From positions 1 through 64,000 of the forward strand of contig DVGZ01000026.1 of assembly GCA_018712435.1 (NCBI GenBank): a DNA stretch of 64,000 bases. Direction: 5' to 3'. Below are positions 9,492 to 18,250 of the stretch, piece after piece. A model generated the notes under the pieces. The model was not told the DNA's origin. It worked only from the letters and a program-made list of their open reading frames with translations, and made no database searches. The position numbers and the translations under genes are program-made. Source of the DNA: Candidatus Caccousia avicola (GTDB lineage: Bacteria > Bacillota > Clostridia > Oscillospirales > Acutalibacteraceae). The first letter of the stretch is position 1, and the number at the start of each line of letters is the position of its first letter.

Positions 9492-10498
9492 GAAGCCCAC
9501 AGGGACGGATCGTAGCACTCGTTGGTCAGCGGGTTGGTCGCGGCGCTGCCGACGATCCACTGGTTGATCTGGTTGTTGCCGTCGCTCCAGGAGCCTCCGC
9601 CGTACTCTTCGGGAACCTGGATGGTCGCGGTGAAGCGGTCCTGGCCTTCCTTGGTCAGCGTGTAGGTGCCGTCCTCGTTTACGGTGTAGATGAAGCCCTC
9701 CAGGCTGACATGCTGATAGTCAAGGCCTTCGGGAGAAGCAAGCCAATCGAGGAATTCCATGATTCTCAGCTTCTTCTCGTCGTCCACGGAGGAGCCGACG
9801 CCCCAGACGCGGCCATCGCCATAGTAGGAGTCAGCCTGCTGATAGTACTCAAGCTCTTCCACCGGGACATACATGTAGTTCTCGCGGCTCTCGCCGTGCG
9901 CCGGGGTGTTCCAGAAGCCGTTCTGCCAGTTGTACCAGAACAGGTATACTCTCTTCTGCTTCATCTTGCTGTCGCAGACCGTCGTCCAGTCCTGCGTGGC
10001 GGAGTCGGGATCCATCAGGCCCATCTGGTTGGCCTTGAAGAGGAACTGCAACGCCTTGTAGTAGCCGCCCTCGGTATCGGTGAGAGGTGTAATGGTGTTG
10101 TCGTAGCTGAGAAGAACGGAATCCTTCACCTGCTGGCCGAACCAATAGGTCAGCAGAGCCGCATTCTCGCTGTAATTGGTATCCCAGTCCTTCCACATGG
10201 AGATGGCGTAAGCCTTGTCGCCCGCCTCGTTGGTCGGATGAGCCTCCATCATATCGGAGAGCATGTTCAGCAGATCGTCGGTAGTCTTAAGCTCCGGGCA
10301 GCCCAGCTCGGAATAGTAATCCCACGGCACGCGCGGCGCGCTGAACGCGGTTTCCGCGACATAACCGGACGGACCGTTGTTGTTCATGTTGCAGGGAATC
10401 GCATAGATAGAGCCGCCTTCCACGCCGCTCATGCTCTGATTGAACTGATCGATCTGCTCCTGATATTCTTTGAGATTCTCATAGTTATAGATGACATC
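9492..10498 (-). pseudogene. Central part of an ABC extracellular sugar-binding protein, inverted relative to its C-terminus
   Basis: Minus-strand translation DVIYNYENLKEYQEQIDQFNQSMSGVEGGSIYAIPCNMNN...NQWIVGSAATNPLTNECYDPSLWAS. Confidence 0.8.
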
Positions 10499-10841
10499 TG
10501 AGATGAACATGACGGCCACCACCAACGAGTGGATTGAGCAGTTTGGTGCGCAGAACGAGGTTGAGTACCTGGAAGGCACCGATCAGCTGAAGATGGTCGC
10601 CAACATCAACATCCCGCTCGCCAGCGATTCCACCGATATCGCCCTGATCCGCAGCCAGTGCGGCACGTTGGTCAAGGACACCTCCTGGCAGATGGTCTTT
10701 GCGAAGGACGAGGCGGAGTTCAATTCCCTGTGGGAGAATATGTGCACGCAGCTCGAAGGCCTTGGCTGGAGCACGCTGACCGAGTACGATACCGAGAAGT
10801 ATCAGGCTATCGTTGACGCGAGAATCGCGGCTGCTGAATAA
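10499..10841 (+). pseudogene. C-terminal part of the same ABC sugar-binding protein, forward orientation
   Basis: EMNMTATTNEWIEQFGAQNEVEYLEGTDQLKMVANINIPLASDSTDIALIRSQCGTLVKDTSWQMVFAKDEAEFNSLW...AAAE*. Confidence 0.8.
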
Positions 10842-10885
10842 GGCAAACAGAATCCAAAAGACAAAGGCATGTCCTTTGCATGATA

Positions 10886-10918
10886 GGGGGCCGGCCATGT
10901 GCCGGTCCCCTTTTCTTT
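10886..10918 (+). terminator. Intrinsic terminator between binding-protein remnant and GH10 gene
   Basis: GGGGNCCGGC-CATGT-GCCGGTCCCC-TTTTCTTT. Confidence 0.8.
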
Positions 10919-10989
10919 CAACCGGCCCCGCGGCGGAAGGATCGTCCTTCCAGGGGAGCGGGGCGCGTCATTTTGAAACAGGAGTGTAT

Positions 10990-13900
10990 GTGAAAATGGG
11001 ACTCAATGAAGTATACCGGCCTTATTTCCCGATCGGCGCGGCCGTACCGGCCAACGCGTTTGATCATCCCGCCGCTCTGCGGGCGATCGCATCCCAGTAC
11101 GGATCCATGACCTGCGAGAACGACATGAAACCGGAAGCGCTGCTTGACAGGGAGGAGAACCAGAGAAATCCCGCCGCGCACGATCGCAGCCCGGCGGTGT
11201 GCTTTGACGGCGTGAGGAAATATCTTGACTTTGCGAAGGAGCACGGGATCGGCATGCGCGGTCACACGCTGGTGTGGCACAACCAGACGCCGCGGTGGTT
11301 TTTTGCCAAGGATTACCGGGCGGAGGAGGATGCTCCGCTGGCGGATCGGGAGACGATGCTGGCCCGTCTGGATTCCTATATCCAGAGTGTGATGACCTTT
11401 GCGCAGACAGAATATCCCGGCGTGATTTATGCCTGGGATGTTGTCAACGAAGCGATTGACGGCGGGGCCCTTCGCTCCTCCCTCTGGACGCAGACGGTGG
11501 GAGAGGATTTCGTTTTGCAGGCATTTCGCATGGCCGCGCGCTGGAAAGCTCCGGGCGTGAGCCTGTTCTACAACGACTACGATACCTTCCTTCCCGAAAA
11601 GAGGGAAGCCATCTGTGAAATCATCCTTGCCCCGCTGCTGGCGGAGGGCTTGATCGACGGCATGGGAATGCAGTCGCATGTGCAGCTGGAAACGCCGTCG
11701 CTGGAGGAGTATCGGGAAGCGGTGCGGCGCTATGGCGCACTGGGCCTTCAGGTTCAGATCACCGAGCTGGACGTCTTTTCCCCGGATACCTCCGAAGCCG
11801 CCATGCGCCGTCTGGCCGAGCGGTACCGCGATCTCTTCACCGTTCTGCTGGAAGCCAAGCGGGAAGGAGCCGCCAACGTGACGGGCGTGACCTTCTGGGG
11901 ACTTCAGGATGAGGAGAGCTGGCTGACCGGCTTCCGCCGTCAGAGCTGCCGCCCGCTGCTCTTTGAGCGCGGCTACCGGCCGAAGGAAGCCTATCAGGCA
12001 GTGTGCAGCGTGCCGGGGCGTGTGGAGGGCGATCTGGAGGATCGTCTGCCCGGCGGACAGCGGTTTGCGTTCTGGGAGAAAGAGCAGACATATACCAAGG
12101 AATACCACGTCAATCCCGCACATCCCAATGCGTCTGACGAAAATGACGGCAGCGCCGATCATCCTCTGCGGACGATCCAGGCTGCGGCGGATCGTGTTGG
12201 CCCGGGAGAACGAGTCTGGATTCACGGCGGCGTATACCGCGAATGTGTTCGCCCCCGGCGCGGCGGCGAGGGACCGGACCGCATGGTCTGCTATGAAGCG
12301 TTTGGAGACGGGGACGCTGTGATCAAGGCTTCTGTAGAGGCAAAGGAATTCCGTCCGAGCGTGGGATGGGAACGGACGCCGCACGGCGCGCCGCCTGCCC
12401 CGGACAGCGTGCGGATTTGGGAGACCAGGCTGAACCCCGAGGAATTCAAGGGTTACAATCCCTTCTGCGCGGTCAATATCCTGCACGATCGCCTGTTCAT
12501 TGAATACGACAAAACGGATATGACGCCGTATCTGAATCGTCGCGGCATGGTCTTCTGTGACGGCAAGCCTTTGCGTCAGGTGGCTCTTTACAACCAGATG
12601 ACGCAAACCCCCGGTTCCTACTGGGTGGAAGCCAACGGGCAAACGGTGCATTTCCGTCTTGCGGACGACGGGGATCCGCAGTATCATGTGATTGAGCTGA
12701 CCTGCCGGGAACAGTGCTTTGCGCCGGAAACGCCTTTCCTCTCCTACATCAAGGTGAAAGGGCTTGTCTGCGCCCATGCGGCCACCGGTGCGCCTGTGCC
12801 GCAGCGCGGCAGTATTTCCTGCTTCCGCGGCCATCACTGGGTGATCGAAAACTGTGTGATCGACTGGTCCAACGCGGTGGGAATCGACGTCGGCAACGAG
12901 TGCTGGCATCACACCATCGAGGAAAACCAGATCATCGGCCATACGGTTGTGCGCGGCTGTGAGATCCGGGACGCGGGCGTCTGCGGCATTGCCGGGTTAT
13001 TTGCCACCCACATGCTGATTGAGGATAACCGCATTACGGGAACCGGCTGGCAGGGGATGGAGCTTTCCTGGGAAGCGGGCGGTATCAAAGTGCACAACAG
13101 TGTGAACAGCCTGATCCGTCGCAATGTCTTTGCGGAAACGTTCCGCGCCGATCATCTGTGGATGGATGTTGGCAACGAGAACAACCGCATTACCCGCAAT
13201 CTGTTCCTGGATGGCCGCGAGCAGCGGGAAGCAATCTTCATTGAGTGCTCGCGCGACGGGATCAATCTCATTGACAACAATATTTTCTGGAATGTGGAGG
13301 GACGCTTCCGTCCGGAGGATGTCCCGAAGGAGCCGGGTTCGACCGGCTGGTACAAGATGGAGGAGCACGGCGTCGTGAACGGATATGCCGTCTACGGCGA
13401 GGGAACGGATCGGCTGCATGTGGAACACAATCTGATCGGCCGCTGCCGCAGCGCCGGTTACTACGTCAAACCCGTGGCGTTCCGGATTTCCGGTCCCGGA
13501 AGCCGGGGCGGCACCGGGCGCGAAGCGCGCATCCGCAACAATCTGTTCTATGACTGCGGAGAGGCCGCCATTAAGTTCCCGACCCGCGACAACGACGCGC
13601 AGGGCAACGCGTACATCCAGATGCCCGGAGGCTATCTGCGCGTTCTGTATCCCGCGCCGGAAACCTGCCTGCATCTCGACGCCTGGCAGGAGTTCTACGG
13701 CTTTGACCGCGAGGGCCAGGAGGGATGGTTCACGATCTGTGTGGATACCGAACGGCTGACGCTGGAGATGAAAAAGCCGGAGCAGCCCCCGCGCGTCGAT
13801 CGGCTGCATCCTGATCGCATGCCGTATGTGACGGATCCGGAGCAGCTCCAAGCGGTGCAGTCGTCGCTGGAAACACCGGAGGATTTTTACGGCGCGGCGC

Positions 13901-13992
13901 TGGAGGATCGCCGGATGCCCGGCCCCTTCGCTTCTCTGAAGGCGGGCTGTGTCTATTCCATCGATCCCAGACGGAAAGAATGCAAGAAATGA
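10990..13992 (+). CDS. GH10 endo-beta-1,4-xylanase fused to a GH120-like parallel beta-helix beta-xylosidase domain; no signal peptide
   Basis: GH10 motifs HTLVWHNQTPRWFF, YAWDVVNEAID (acid/base) and VQITELDVF (nucleophile); C-terminal half EYHVNPAHPNASDENDGS..TIQAAADRV..GVYREC with beta-helix repeats and LWMD...IFIEC. GTG start at 10990 (or ATG 10996) behind AGGAG. Confidence 0.88.
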   Translation: MKMGLNEVYRPYFPIGAAVPANAFDHPAALRAIASQYGSMTCENDMKPEALLDREENQRNPAAHDRSPAVCFDGVRKYLDFAKEHGIGMRGHTLVWHNQTPRWFFAKDYRAEEDAPLADRETMLARLDSYIQSVMTFAQTEYPGVIYAWDVVNEAIDGGALRSSLWTQTVGEDFVLQAFRMAARWKAPGVSLFYNDYDTFLPEKREAICEIILAPLLAEGLIDGMGMQSHVQLETPSLEEYREAVRRYGALGLQVQITELDVFSPDTSEAAMRRLAERYRDLFTVLLEAKREGAANVTGVTFWGLQDEESWLTGFRRQSCRPLLFERGYRPKEAYQAVCSVPGRVEGDLEDRLPGGQRFAFWEKEQTYTKEYHVNPAHPNASDENDGSADHPLRTIQAAADRVGPGERVWIHGGVYRECVRPRRGGEGPDRMVCYEAFGDGDAVIKASVEAKEFRPSVGWERTPHGAPPAPDSVRIWETRLNPEEFKGYNPFCAVNILHDRLFIEYDKTDMTPYLNRRGMVFCDGKPLRQVALYNQMTQTPGSYWVEANGQTVHFRLADDGDPQYHVIELTCREQCFAPETPFLSYIKVKGLVCAHAATGAPVPQRGSISCFRGHHWVIENCVIDWSNAVGIDVGNECWHHTIEENQIIGHTVVRGCEIRDAGVCGIAGLFATHMLIEDNRITGTGWQGMELSWEAGGIKVHNSVNSLIRRNVFAETFRADHLWMDVGNENNRITRNLFLDGREQREAIFIECSRDGINLIDNNIFWNVEGRFRPEDVPKEPGSTGWYKMEEHGVVNGYAVYGEGTDRLHVEHNLIGRCRSAGYYVKPVAFRISGPGSRGGTGREARIRNNLFYDCGEAAIKFPTRDNDAQGNAYIQMPGGYLRVLYPAPETCLHLDAWQEFYGFDREGQEGWFTICVDTERLTLEMKKPEQPPRVDRLHPDRMPYVTDPEQLQAVQSSLETPEDFYGAALEDRRMPGPFASLKAGCVYSIDPRRKECKK

Positions 13993-14007
13993 AAAGGAGA
14001 GCGTGAC

Positions 14008-15828
14008 ATGGAAGAAATGTATCAAAGACCGCAAGGCTTTCTGATGGCTTATACGCGTACCCCGGAGCCGGGAGTGTATCCGTCCGGCCTGGCCGGATCC
14101 GTCCATTTTGCCGTGAGCCGGGACGGAAAAAGCTTCGAGGCGCTTCAGCACAATTACGGCGTTCTGTTTGCCCAGGCTGACGTGACGAAGGAGAATACCC
14201 TGAACACCAAGAGTCTGAAAAGCCCCTGCGTATTTCCGCTTGCGGACGGAGGATGGGGGATCGCCGCCGTCCGTGTGACGGAGGAGGGAAAGACGGATCC
14301 CGACAGCCGGGGAAAGCTCCTGGTGTGGAGAACCGCCGATTTCATGGAGTTTACTTTTCTCGGTCTCCTGCCGCTGTGTGGGGCGGGAAATCTGGAACAT
14401 ATCCGGATTCGCTACGACCGGAGTCTGGGGCAGTATGCCGCCGTCTGGACGGATGAGGCGGGCTGCTGGAAATCCCACAGCACGGATTTGCAGGGCTGGT
14501 GCTTTTCGGAGCCGGAACCGGCCGTGTGGGACGAAGAAGCGGTTACGTTCCCCTCTTTGCCGCATGGGGCTGTCCTGGGCGACGTTACCGTGATCCCCGG
14601 GGAGCTGTGTGACCGTCTGCGCGTGTATTGGGGACGTTTGTTCCATATGGACACCATTCTGCCGGAGGAGATGCGGGCCGCGTCCCCGGAGCAGGTGAAG
14701 GCGGTGCGCGCCGTGGCGGTGTATTCCGACGGTTCCACCGCTCCCAAGACGGTGGACTGGGACACGAGCGCGGTGGATTTCAGCCGTCCCGGTGTGTATG
14801 AGGTGAAGGGAACGCTGCGCGGCAATCCGTATCATTTTCCGCTGACGCAGGGAACCGGCGATCCGGTCATTGTGCCGTGGGAGGGGAAATATTACTATCT
14901 TTCCACCAGCGATACCACGGGCGACATTGGCCTGTATGTGCGCGAAGCCGATCGCCCCGAGGATTTGTTCCTTCCCGACACCAAGCTGCATTTGATTCTG
15001 GATCTGGACGAAGAAAAAGGCTTCTTGCAGACCTTCTGGGCCCCGGAATTCCATATCGTGGGCGGCGAGCCGTACATATTCTTTGCGGTGAGCGGGAAGG
15101 TGTGGGGACCCCAGTGCCATGTCATGCACCTCAAGCCCGGCGGGCATTTCACCGATCCCGACGCTTGGGAAACGCCGCGCCGTGTGCAGAAGCAGGACGG
15201 CAGCTTCCTGACGGAGGACGGCATCACGCTGGATATGACGTGCATCAAGGCGGGGGGACGCACCTACGCGGCGTGGTCGTACCGCTTTGGCATGGGAACG
15301 CCGCTGGACACCGGCTCCATGCTGTACATTGCTCCTCTCAACGAGGAAAAGCCCTGGCAGCTGGCGGGCGAACCGGCGCTGCTGTCCCGTCCTCTGCTGA
15401 GCTGGGAGAACCTGGAAACCACCATCAACAACGAAGGCCCCTATGTGTTCCAGACAAAGGATCGGGTGTATCTGGCTTACTCCGCGGGTTCCGCAAACAG
15501 CTATACCTATGCGGCGGGTCTGCTGACCGCCGATCCGAACAGCGATCTTGCGAACCCGGCCAACTGGAAAAAAGGGCTTACCCCGGTGCTCACCTATTAT
15601 TCGGTGGACGGGGAATACGGTCCCGGGCATAACTCCTTCTTCGGCGATAAGGAGGGCAATCTGTGGATTGCGTATCACGGGGAGACGGATCCGACCAGCC
15701 GCGTGCGCTGCGCGGGCATCCGGCGCGTCCATTTCGATTTGCAGGGACGTCCCCGCTTTGATCTGTCTGCCGAGCGCGACGTAAACCCGGCCCTGAGCCA
15801 TGTGACTATGCGTGTCAGGGTTGGCTGA
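14008..15828 (+). CDS. Glycoside hydrolase family 43-type protein with N-terminal beta-propeller-like region and an intervening Ig-like segment
   Basis: C-terminal DPVIVPWEGKYYYLSTSD...FWAPEFHIVGGEPYIFFA...NNEGPYV GH43 pattern; middle AVAVYSDGSTAPKTVDWDTSAVDFSRPGVYEVKGTL Ig-like. Confidence 0.8.
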   Translation: MEEMYQRPQGFLMAYTRTPEPGVYPSGLAGSVHFAVSRDGKSFEALQHNYGVLFAQADVTKENTLNTKSLKSPCVFPLADGGWGIAAVRVTEEGKTDPDSRGKLLVWRTADFMEFTFLGLLPLCGAGNLEHIRIRYDRSLGQYAAVWTDEAGCWKSHSTDLQGWCFSEPEPAVWDEEAVTFPSLPHGAVLGDVTVIPGELCDRLRVYWGRLFHMDTILPEEMRAASPEQVKAVRAVAVYSDGSTAPKTVDWDTSAVDFSRPGVYEVKGTLRGNPYHFPLTQGTGDPVIVPWEGKYYYLSTSDTTGDIGLYVREADRPEDLFLPDTKLHLILDLDEEKGFLQTFWAPEFHIVGGEPYIFFAVSGKVWGPQCHVMHLKPGGHFTDPDAWETPRRVQKQDGSFLTEDGITLDMTCIKAGGRTYAAWSYRFGMGTPLDTGSMLYIAPLNEEKPWQLAGEPALLSRPLLSWENLETTINNEGPYVFQTKDRVYLAYSAGSANSYTYAAGLLTADPNSDLANPANWKKGLTPVLTYYSVDGEYGPGHNSFFGDKEGNLWIAYHGETDPTSRVRCAGIRRVHFDLQGRPRFDLSAERDVNPALSHVTMRVRVG

Positions 15829-15857
15829 TAAAATAAAGAAAAGGAGGAAGCGGAATC

Positions 15858-17357
15858 ATGCTCAGAATTGCCAAAACAGAAAACGGGCTGGTACGCGGAA
15901 TGGCGGCGGCCGATCCCCGCATTACCGCCTTCCGGGGAGTTCCCTTTGCGGCTCCTCCGGTCGGGGACCTGCGCTGGCGCGCGCCGCAGCCCGCGGAAAA
16001 TTGGGAGGGAGTGCGCGACTGCCTGGAATTCGCTCCCATTTCGATGCAGTATGTTCCCGGTGCGAATCCCGAGGATTTCTATGCGCGCGAATGGCATGTG
16101 GATCCCGAGATTCCGATGAGCGAGGACTGCCTGTATCTGAATATCTGGACCCCCGCCGTCACGGGAAACGAGAAGCTCCCGGTCTATGTCTGGTATTTCG
16201 GCGGCGCGTTCCAGTGCGGCTACACCGCGGAGATGGAATTTGACGGCGAGCGTCTGGCCCGGCGCGGCATTGTCGTGGTGACGGTGAACTACCGCGTCAA
16301 CGTGTTCGGTTTTCTGGCGCATCCGGAGCTGACGGCGGAAAACCCGGACGCACCGGCCAATTTCGGTTGTCTGGATCAGCAGGCGGGCCTGCTCTGGGTG
16401 AAACGGAACATCGCGGCCTTTGGCGGCGATCCCGACCGGATCACCATTGGCGGACAGTCGGCGGGCGGCGCGAGCGTGATGGCGCAGCTGAACAACCCGG
16501 TGAGCGCCGCCTGTGTTTCGCATGCGGTGGTCGAGAGCGGCATTTTCTGCCTGCCTTATGAGAAGCCGCGCCTTTCCACGCTGGCGGAGCTGGAAAAGCA
16601 GGGAGAGGAGTTTTTCCGCTTCCTCGGGATTCATTCCCTCGCCGAGGCTCGCGCCCTTCCCGCCGTGTTCCTGCGCGATAAGATGGAGGAATTCGGCCTG
16701 TTCTGGAGTGTGGTGGCGGACGGAAAATTCCAGCAGCGCACCAGCTGGCAGACCGCTCTGCGCGGCGAGCTGCCGGATATCCCGATGCTGATAGGAGACA
16801 CTGACAATGAGTTCTTTGCCGTCCCGCAAGCCAAGACGGAAGAGGAGCTGCGTGAGATGGCGCAAAAATACCTCGGTGGGGACGCGGATCAATTCCTCGC
16901 GCTGATTCACGCGGATCAGGGTTTGGAGAAAGCCGTGAAGAACGCCACCGTCGGCGAGATCGAGATGGCGATCCGCGCGCTGTGCCGCTGCCGGGAAAAA
17001 GCGGGAGCAAAGAGCCCCTGCTATATCTATACGTTCGGGCCGGAGATTCCGGGCTGGGATCATCCGGGCGCGTTCCATTCCAGCGATCTGTGGTTCTTCT
17101 TTGAGACGCTGGCCAAATGCTGGCGGCCCTTTACCGGCAAGCATTACGATCTGGCGCGTCAGATGTGCAACTATCTCGCGGCCTTCGTCAAGACCGGCGA
17201 TCCGAACTGCCAGGACGCGGACGGAAGCGAGCAGGCGCGCTGGATTCCGTGGAGCGACGCGGCGCCGAGCCGCATGACCTTCCACGAAACGCCGGAGCAG
17301 AAGGCGTGTCCCGCCGGGGAAGTGATGGAATTCCTGGTCAGTCGTGAGATCTCGTAA
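15858..17357 (+). CDS. Type-B carboxylesterase
   Basis: FRGVPFAAPPVGDLRW, EDCLYLNIWTP, GGQSAGGASV nucleophile elbow. Confidence 0.92.
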   Translation: MLRIAKTENGLVRGMAAADPRITAFRGVPFAAPPVGDLRWRAPQPAENWEGVRDCLEFAPISMQYVPGANPEDFYAREWHVDPEIPMSEDCLYLNIWTPAVTGNEKLPVYVWYFGGAFQCGYTAEMEFDGERLARRGIVVVTVNYRVNVFGFLAHPELTAENPDAPANFGCLDQQAGLLWVKRNIAAFGGDPDRITIGGQSAGGASVMAQLNNPVSAACVSHAVVESGIFCLPYEKPRLSTLAELEKQGEEFFRFLGIHSLAEARALPAVFLRDKMEEFGLFWSVVADGKFQQRTSWQTALRGELPDIPMLIGDTDNEFFAVPQAKTEEELREMAQKYLGGDADQFLALIHADQGLEKAVKNATVGEIEMAIRALCRCREKAGAKSPCYIYTFGPEIPGWDHPGAFHSSDLWFFFETLAKCWRPFTGKHYDLARQMCNYLAAFVKTGDPNCQDADGSEQARWIPWSDAAPSRMTFHETPEQKACPAGEVMEFLVSREIS

Positions 17358-17371
17358 AGGAGGGGCGGAGC

Positions 17372-18205
17372 ATGGCGATCTTTGAGGGAAGCTATTTTTC
17401 CGACGCGCTGCGGCGCGGCGCATCATTCTCCGTTTATCTGCCGAACGATATCGGACCGGAGGGACACACCAAGTATTTTGACCGCCCCACGAAGGTTTTG
17501 TTTTTGCTGCACGGCTACACCGGAACCAGAGCGGACTGGATCAAGGATACCTCCATTCTTTCGTTGGCCGCCCGCTATAATCTGGCGCTGGTCTGCCCGT
17601 CCGGCGAAAACAGCTTTTACCTCGACGGGGAGGAGACGGGGCGGCAGTACCAGACATACGTCGGCCAGGAGCTGGTGGAGTATGTGCGAAAGACCTTCGG
17701 CCTTTCCAGCCGCCGGGAGGATACCTTCATCGGGGGAATTTCCATGGGCGGCTTCGGCGCGGTTCATACAGGGCTGGCATATCCGGAGACGTTTTCCAAA
17801 ATCGTTTCCCTATCCGCCGCGCTGATCGTCCACAAGGTAGCCGCCATGAAGCCGGACGATCTCAATCTGGACGGCATCGCCAACTATGCGTATTACCGCC
17901 TGATGTTCGGGGAGCCGGAAAAACTCCTCGAAAGCCGGAACAACCCGGAGGTGCTGGTGCGGGAGCTGATGGAAAAGGGAAGCCCGCTTCCCGCGCTGTA
18001 TCTCGCAATCGGCACGGAGGATTTTCTGTATGAGGACAATCAGATTTTCCGCCGGTTCCTGGAAGCGCAGAACTTCCCGTTCACCTATCGGGAGGGGCCG
18101 GGCGTGCATGACTACAATTTCTGGAATCCGCAGATCGATTCTTCCCTCCGTTGGCTGATGGACGAGGAAGATGGAAAGCAGGGAACCGATATAGGGGACA
18201 TTTGA
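17372..18205 (+). CDS. Alpha/beta-hydrolase esterase (CE1/EstA-like, candidate acetyl-xylan or feruloyl esterase)
   Basis: LFLLHGYTGTRADW, GISMGGFGAV, HDYNFWNPQI motifs. Confidence 0.82.
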   Translation: MAIFEGSYFSDALRRGASFSVYLPNDIGPEGHTKYFDRPTKVLFLLHGYTGTRADWIKDTSILSLAARYNLALVCPSGENSFYLDGEETGRQYQTYVGQELVEYVRKTFGLSSRREDTFIGGISMGGFGAVHTGLAYPETFSKIVSLSAALIVHKVAAMKPDDLNLDGIANYAYYRLMFGEPEKLLESRNNPEVLVRELMEKGSPLPALYLAIGTEDFLYEDNQIFRRFLEAQNFPFTYREGPGVHDYNFWNPQIDSSLRWLMDEEDGKQGTDIGDI

Positions 18206-18250
18206 AACAGGGCGTTACCGGAATTTGATGAGGAGAAAGCAAGGAGGAGC

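Noticed and set aside
10485-10898. 137-aa minus-strand ORF near the rearranged binding protein
   Set aside because: Antisense to the binding-protein C-terminus; no family features
12997-15801. 934-aa minus-strand ORF (also 10918-12942 and 15675-17426, minus)
   Set aside because: Antisense shadows of the GH10/GH43/esterase genes with low-complexity His/Arg/Gly-rich translation
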